Shown here piece by piece: positions 15,012 through 18,991 of a stretch of 18,991 nucleotides of DNA. Below the pieces are notes generated by a model. That model saw only the letters and a program-made list of their open reading frames with translations. It was not told where the DNA came from and ran no database searches. The translations under genes were made by a program, and so were the position numbers. Source of the DNA: DATFMH01 sp035267045 (GTDB lineage: Bacteria; Bacteroidota; Rhodothermia; Balneolales; DATFMH01); the NCBI GenBank assembly GCA_035267045.1, contig DATFMH010000235.1:1-18991 (forward strand), read 5' to 3'. How positions within the stretch are numbered: the first letter of the stretch is position 1; every line of letters starts with the position of its first letter.

Positions 15012-16547
15012 TTAATAACTACTTGCGGATGTTGACGGTACCGTCACTCTACTCAAATTTTGCCACCAGGGAAACCGGTTAAGTTCAATATTTTTTATCT
15101 CAGGATAACTTAAAGCATAGCGTTTGTAGCTGAAACGTAAAAGTTCATTATCTGAAGTTGGATGAGTTGACTGCGGATAATAGTTTCTCAATTTTTGAAC
15201 ATAAAAAGAGGTGGCACGGCTCACAACGGGGCTTTTGATTAATAAAACTTTGAATTGTTTGTTCAATGAATCAGAGATGGCTTTTGTAAAGGCCAGGCTC
15301 ATTTTATCGGTGTCATATGCAAAAGTAATTGCACCGTCTTGTTTGTTCCCCTTACCATAATTTATCCTAAGATTCCCGAGATTCTCCTGGTTATCAGGTG
15401 CCTGATAGATTAAGTTAACGGAGTTTTTTCCAAACCAGTTGGAGAATGAATTGAAAGGGTACTGGCTTAAGATTGTCAGGGCGTCATTATGTGTGATACC
15501 ATACCGGTTGCCGGGATTATAATTCATTTGAATCAATTCATTGCCCGGGTTATAAACTGTGTATTTTGACTGTACAGTAGGATTTAATTGTCCACCGGTT
15601 TCAAATAATGAGTGCATCATTTGCGGACCCATTTCAGGGATATACTGTACATCCCCGGTCACAAAACTTTTATATAATGTAGTTTCATTCTGGATGTTGA
15701 GTATTCGAATTTGATTCAAATAGGGTAATTGCTCTCCGTTAGCGTCTTTTTTCCAGTAATTTTTGTTTCTGGTTAAAACGAAGACACTGTCATCTTCCAT
15801 TGCCTGGAGTTCAAACGGACCACTGCCCACCGGATTTTGTGCCAAATCCTGATCATTAAAATTCAAAGCTTCTTCAGGATATACTACAGCATAAGGGGAA
15901 GCTAATTTTTGCAGGAAATGGGGATCTTTCAAATCCAGTTCAATACGTATCGTAGTATCATTTTGGGCAATGATACCCGGAATTTCAGTAAGTGTCCGGT
16001 CTTTTTTATAAAAAATCTGATGATGCTCCTTGTAATAGGCATCAAATCCGTGTATCGACATAAATAACCGGGCTGCTTCCGGGGGGACATCTAAATTACA
16101 CATCCGTTCAAATGCCCGTTTTACATCAAATGCCGTTACTCTTCGACCTAGTCCACTGGTAAAGCATTGATTATCCTGGTAAAAATCATTGTGTCTTAAG
16201 TGAAAGGTATAGACGAGGGAATCGGAACCTACGCTCCAACTTTTAGCGAGGGCAGGTTGGATGGATCCATTGGGACCGTAACTTACTAACCCTTCGTAAA
16301 TCAACATAATAATACGCTGACTGGCATTATTGATCGCAAATAATGGATCGAGGCTTTCAATATTATTTAATTCGCCATAGTTCAATACCTGTTCCTGCTG
16401 CCCGGCCGTATCTTGAGCAGTGAACTTTTCATTTTTCACAGCTGCCTGTGGAGTTTGCTTTACGACAATCGTTTCAGTCTTTTGGCTGCAGGACACAACG
16501 ATGAACAGTAGTAAAACCGGTATAGAAGCATTAATAATTTTTTTCAT
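15012..16547 (-). CDS. ABC transporter solute-binding lipoprotein (SBP_bac_5-like), divergent
   Basis: About 511 residues. I start at the ATG 16545-16547, giving the lipoprotein signal MKKIINASIPVLLLFIVVSC with the lipid-attached Cys at residue 20. The N-terminal half is clearly the peptide/oligopeptide-binding family: ESLDPLFAIN, IYEGLVSYGPNGSIQPALAKSW (in parts), FHLRHNDFYQD, VTAFDVKRAFERM, VGSGPFEL and LTRNKNYW. In the C-terminal half I do not find the usual VR-x-A-x-x-Y-A-x-DR helix or the later DYPD-type segment; instead there is a run of unfamiliar sequence ending in LRFSYKRYALSYPEIKN. No permease or ATPase gene is adjacent. It may bind a ligand in an altered way or have a non-transport role. 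It lies between ddl and nadK on the same strand. The reading frame is intact. Confidence 0.8.
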   Translation of the reverse strand: MKKIINASIPVLLLFIVVSCSQKTETIVVKQTPQAAVKNEKFTAQDTAGQQEQVLNYGELNNIESLDPLFAINNASQRIIMLIYEGLVSYGPNGSIQPALAKSWSVGSDSLVYTFHLRHNDFYQDNQCFTSGLGRRVTAFDVKRAFERMCNLDVPPEAARLFMSIHGFDAYYKEHHQIFYKKDRTLTEIPGIIAQNDTTIRIELDLKDPHFLQKLASPYAVVYPEEALNFNDQDLAQNPVGSGPFELQAMEDDSVFVLTRNKNYWKKDANGEQLPYLNQIRILNIQNETTLYKSFVTGDVQYIPEMGPQMMHSLFETGGQLNPTVQSKYTVYNPGNELIQMNYNPGNRYGITHNDALTILSQYPFNSFSNWFGKNSVNLIYQAPDNQENLGNLRINYGKGNKQDGAITFAYDTDKMSLAFTKAISDSLNKQFKVLLIKSPVVSRATSFYVQKLRNYYPQSTHPTSDNELLRFSYKRYALSYPEIKNIELNRFPWWQNLSRVTVPSTSASSY

Positions 16548-16597
16548 CTGAACGGAATTAAGGTTCACTAATGATGATCTGAAAAAACTTTCAACAG

Positions 16598-16615
16598 GAT
16601 AGTTCGATGACTATC
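16598..16615. other. Small hairpin between ddl and the solute-binding gene
   Basis: GATAGT and ACTATC form an exact 6-bp stem around a 6-nt loop. There is no strong T run on the minus strand, so it is not a convincing terminator; it could be a leader structure or chance. Confidence 0.3.
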
Positions 16616-16739
16616 ATGTTATTTGATAATATAACAAGTAGTAATCGGGAATAAATCCTTACTTCCCAAAACGCTGCTTAATTATATTTGTTTTAAAAGA
16701 ATATAATGGTTGGAAACGAATAGTTTGTATTATGTAGTA

Positions 16740-17924
16740 TTATTTTTTGAATTTAAGCCCTTTTATCCCTTCCACGGATTTCTTATTGAGGAGGTTTGTT
16801 TCGTAGCTTCGTACCCGTCCGTTTTTCTCGCGGTGAGCTTCAACCGCTATATCAATCAGTTTCTCCAGGAGTTGCGGAAATTCATAGCCCGATTTATTCC
16901 ACAAATAAAAGGAGAATGATCCGGGGATGGTGTTGATCTCGTTAAAGTAAATTTCTTCGGTTTTCGAATTAATCAGGAAATCGAGTCGTGCCACTCCGGC
17001 GGCTTCAAGTTCCCGGAAGATTTGTATGGACAATTTCCGGATACGTTCGGTTAACTCATCTGATATAGGTGCGGGTATGATACGATCGGCGGATGCCATT
17101 CCTTTACCGTCGCCACTCAGGTATTTATCTTCGAATGTCAATAAAGCGGCATTCCCCTTGGGCTGTTCGCAGACGCTGGCTTCCGCTTTTTTACTGTTAC
17201 CCAATACCGAACAGTTGATTTCCATTAACGGTGTTATGGCTTTTTCAACAATTAATTTGGCATCATAGCGAAAAGCTGTTTCAATAGTATCTATGATACT
17301 CTTTTCATCCTTACTTTGCATTACCCCGATAGAACTGCCCAGACGATCAGGTTTAACAAATACAGGATAGCTCAGATTATTAATTTTTTTTAGAATCTCT
17401 TCCTGATTTTCTTCCCATTCGTTTTCATAGAATGTTACGGATGGAACGACCGGCAGGTTGTGGCTACGGCATACGTCCTTAGCTACGCTTTTATCCATTC
17501 CCACACTCGAACCGAGGATTCCACTCCCCGTGTATGGCAAGTTGAACATCTCACATAATCCCTGAAAAGCCCCGTTTTCGCCTTCCGATCCATGGAAAGC
17601 GGTCAGTACAGCATAAATATTATGTTGAGCAGGTTTCTTGAATAATCCTTTTGCTTCCGTTTCCATCAGCACCGCCCGGCCGTCTGATGTGTGGGTGAAT
17701 GTGCAGGCAGAACCCAACGTCTCAAGTTTCTTAAGATCCTGGTAATTTTCGAGATCCAGTAATGGGGATCCGGTCAGCCATTTACCGCTCTTGGTAACAT
17801 AAAGCGGGATGGGTGAATATGGTGTTTCCTCTAAAGCACTTGCGGCCTGCAAAGCGGTTATTACAGATACTTCATGTTCGGGTGAAACACCTCCAAAAGC
17901 TACAAGTATATTTTTTGACGCCAT
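16740..17924 (-). CDS. ddl: D-alanine--D-alanine ligase
   Basis: ATP-grasp ligase joining two D-alanines for peptidoglycan precursors in the cytoplasm. Seen: AFGGVSPEHEVS (9-20) with Glu18 at the first substrate-binding site, HGSEGENGAFQGLCE (111-125), GSSVGMDK (138-145), KPDRLGSSIGV (191-201), MEINCSVLG (234-242) and the metal-binding FNEINTIPGS (327-336). HGSEGEN differs from the common HG-x-x-GEDG by Asn for Asp, and the NTIPGS end resembles the longer Ddl/VanG-like branch; at 394 residues it is longer than short Ddl proteins. The C-terminal tail (about 370-394) is basic. D-Ala-D-Lac activity cannot be excluded from sequence alone, but no van genes are nearby. First gene of the minus-strand set. 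Confidence 0.93.
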   Translation of the reverse strand: MASKNILVAFGGVSPEHEVSVITALQAASALEETPYSPIPLYVTKSGKWLTGSPLLDLENYQDLKKLETLGSACTFTHTSDGRAVLMETEAKGLFKKPAQHNIYAVLTAFHGSEGENGAFQGLCEMFNLPYTGSGILGSSVGMDKSVAKDVCRSHNLPVVPSVTFYENEWEENQEEILKKINNLSYPVFVKPDRLGSSIGVMQSKDEKSIIDTIETAFRYDAKLIVEKAITPLMEINCSVLGNSKKAEASVCEQPKGNAALLTFEDKYLSGDGKGMASADRIIPAPISDELTERIRKLSIQIFRELEAAGVARLDFLINSKTEEIYFNEINTIPGSFSFYLWNKSGYEFPQLLEKLIDIAVEAHREKNGRVRSYETNLLNKKSVEGIKGLKFKK

Positions 17925-18024
17925 CGTAAAAATATTGATCTGGAATTAATGTCCGGGCAGTTATGCCTGTGTAAGATCTCTAATATACGCAGCAGAAAAC
18001 AGAGTTCAAGCTGGAAAGGAGTAG

Positions 18025-18260
18025 TTATTAAGTTATTGAGTGTATTGAGGTATTAAGGCACAAATTTCCAGAGTTCCAAAGGCACAGTGGGTTACAGTGT
18101 TCAATGAGCAATGAACAATAAGTTCTGCCGGTTAACAATGCAAAGCCCGAATGGGCTTTAATATGAATAGCTCCGGGTGTAACCCGGAGAAAAATGGGGA
18201 AAAGCCCAAACCCTAAAGGGGTTTAATAATTATTGAGTTCCATCCTCCGGTTTTATCTCG
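18025..18260 (-). repeat. Right arm core of long inverted repeat
   Basis: Reverse complement of the 12638-12849 arm over about 210 bp, with fewer than ten mismatches by eye, including the CTCCGGGT/ACCCGGAG palindrome and the TTCATTGCTCATTGAAC motif. It starts with an inverted CTTTGTGCC/CACTCAATAAC unit at about 18025-18065. It lies about 100 bp upstream of ddl. Confidence 0.85.
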
Positions 18261-18345
18261 TGACGGGGCTAAAATATATCTCGTGATGGGGCTAAAATAT
18301 ATCTCGTGATGGGGCTAAAATATATCTCGTGATGGGGCTCTGCCC
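18251..18345 (-). repeat. Tandem array of four units, inverted relative to the left array
   Basis: TCTCGTGA units begin at 18256 (TCTCGTGACG variant), 18279, 18302 and 18325, exactly 23 bp apart, each with GGGGCTAAAATATA between. It is the counterpart of the eight-unit array at 12480-12650 and is likewise continuous with a multi-hairpin element. Confidence 0.85.
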
Positions 18346-18415
18346 CTTCACGCAGAGAATGAGGCTCTGCCTCCTACTTAAAACCAACGCTCAGAACCCT
18401 GTGATGAGAAATAAA
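18300..18415 (-). repeat. Multi-hairpin repeat element, copy 3 (inverted, diverged)
   Basis: In reverse complement it has the order of the other copies: CTCATCACAGGGTTCTGAGC, GGAGGCAGAGCCTC, CTGCGTGAAGGGGCAGAGCC and CATCACGAGATATA. The first hairpin has lost its right arm and the GGACGC hairpin is missing, so this copy is shorter and eroded. Confidence 0.7.
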
Positions 18416-18880
18416 TTTGAATAGCTCCGGGTGTAACCCGAAGAAAAAATGAGAAGCATTCCAAACCCCGAAGGGGTTTAATAACGGCATGAACAACCGC
18501 AAAAGAATGTTCCGATAAGCCATCGGGGCGATCCCCCGATATCTTGCCATAGGTGTGATCAACGTTAACCTCAAATAACGCAATAGCTTGTTGGCACGTT
18601 AACCCACCCCTACGCCCCTCCATTGGAGGGGATTAATCTTATCTTACTCCTTCCCTGGGGAAGGTTTAGGATGGGGTTCGTGATCATAGGCTGGTACGTT
18701 AATGCCTTATCCATGAGATCCCGGATCGTGGTTCCGGGATGACTTCATTTTGAGTTTGCGATGGTAGTTTGTAGTTGGTTGTTACCAGTTTTTCATCCGG
18801 TAGCCGGTATCTTATTTTTAAGATCTGTGTCTTTAAATTTCCATATCAGGAATAACTCTAAGTACTTCCACTGATCATTG
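18416..18880. repeat. Repeat island of assorted palindromes, no gene
   Basis: About 465 bp of mosaic repeats. It holds a second, partial CTCCGGGTGTAACCCG unit with AAACCCCGAAGGGGTTT (about 18420-18482), an ATCGGGG/CCCCGAT hairpin (about 18521-18541), a CCCCTCCA-T-TGGAGGGG palindrome (about 18615-18631) preceded by GTTAACCCACCCCTAC, an ATCCCGG/CCGGGAT hairpin (about 18717-18741), and a stretch like the 5203-5240 spacer (about 18771-18830). At about 18850-18875 AACTCTAAGTACTTCCACTG is the inverted match of the sequence that follows the dehydrogenase near 12339-12369. Overlapping short ORFs here look like repeat translation. Confidence 0.65.
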
Positions 18881-18883
18881 AAT

Positions 18884-18991
18884 TTACGGTGCTGAAATAA
18901 GTACGATATCCTGTGCGATAAGCCCTTTTTCATTTTCCACCAGGTCGAATTCAAATATCAGATCGCGACTGGGCAGGAAACTGGTATCAAA
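18884..18991 (-). CDS. C-terminal end of an unidentified protein, possibly cold-shock-domain-like (partial)
   Basis: An open minus-strand frame enters from the right edge and ends with TAA at 18884-18886; 35 residues are visible. The core, LIFEFDLVENEKGLIAQDI, resembles the last strands of cold-shock/OB-fold proteins (V-x-F-x-L-x-x-x-x-KG-x-x-A-x-x-I). The start and the RNA-binding motifs lie outside the window, so this is a weak family guess. That it is coding is supported by the continuous frame and sensible codon use next to a repeat-filled spacer. Confidence 0.5.
   Translation of the reverse strand, partial: FDTSFLPSRDLIFEFDLVENEKGLIAQDIVLISAP

Noticed and set aside
18374..18623. Two overlapping minus-strand ORFs of 69 and 81 codons
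   Set aside because: They cover palindromic repeats and overlap each other in different frames; the only shared motif is the hairpin-encoded RVTPGAI.

Overview
The window looks like chromosomal DNA of a Bacteroidota bacterium, probably from the Bacteroidales/Marinilabiliales side. The evidence is AT-rich intergenic DNA, no clear Shine-Dalgarno sequences, exported glycosidases with short Sec or lipoprotein signals, typical Bacteroidota housekeeping proteins, and several intergenic repeat families of a kind common in that phylum. No database was searched; family names come from motifs read by eye.

Left third (1-8309, all minus strand): a carbohydrate-degradation cluster. In transcription order it holds a periplasmic type-B carboxylesterase, a GH130 lipoprotein (beta-mannoside phosphorylase/mannosidase family), a GH29 alpha-L-fucosidase with subfamily-B-like catalytic spacing, a GH2 beta-mannosidase/exo-glucosaminidase-like enzyme and, at the left edge, a decayed GH26 mannanase-like pseudogene that is not annotated by any long ORF. 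The enzyme mix suggests a glycan with beta-mannosyl and fucosyl residues (N-glycan or mannan). No SusC/SusD pair or regulator is in view, so this is at most part of a polysaccharide utilisation locus.

Middle (8447-12331, plus strand): a membrane-anchored M23 peptidase, an FMN/Fe-S glutamate-synthase-family protein with an N-terminal membrane segment, and a zinc alcohol dehydrogenase. Repeats separate the last two and also follow the dehydrogenase.

Right (13062-17924, minus strand): D-alanine-D-alanine ligase, an unusual solute-binding lipoprotein, NAD kinase and malate dehydrogenase, probably co-transcribed and ended by a terminator at 13001-13031. This block is bracketed by a long inverted repeat (about 12339-12955 against 18025-18875). 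The bracket is built from a roughly 130-bp multi-hairpin element, tandem arrays of that element's end (8 copies left, 4 right), a second hairpin repeat, and CTTTGTGCC-type repeats. A 35-codon gene end, possibly cold-shock-domain-like, enters at the right edge.

Most noteworthy: the frameshifted GH26 relic that has also lost its likely nucleophile, the inverted-repeat bracket around the ddl-nadK-mdh block, and tandem arrays that seem to have grown out of the terminus of the multi-hairpin element. I see no defence system, CRISPR, transposase, tRNA or rRNA.
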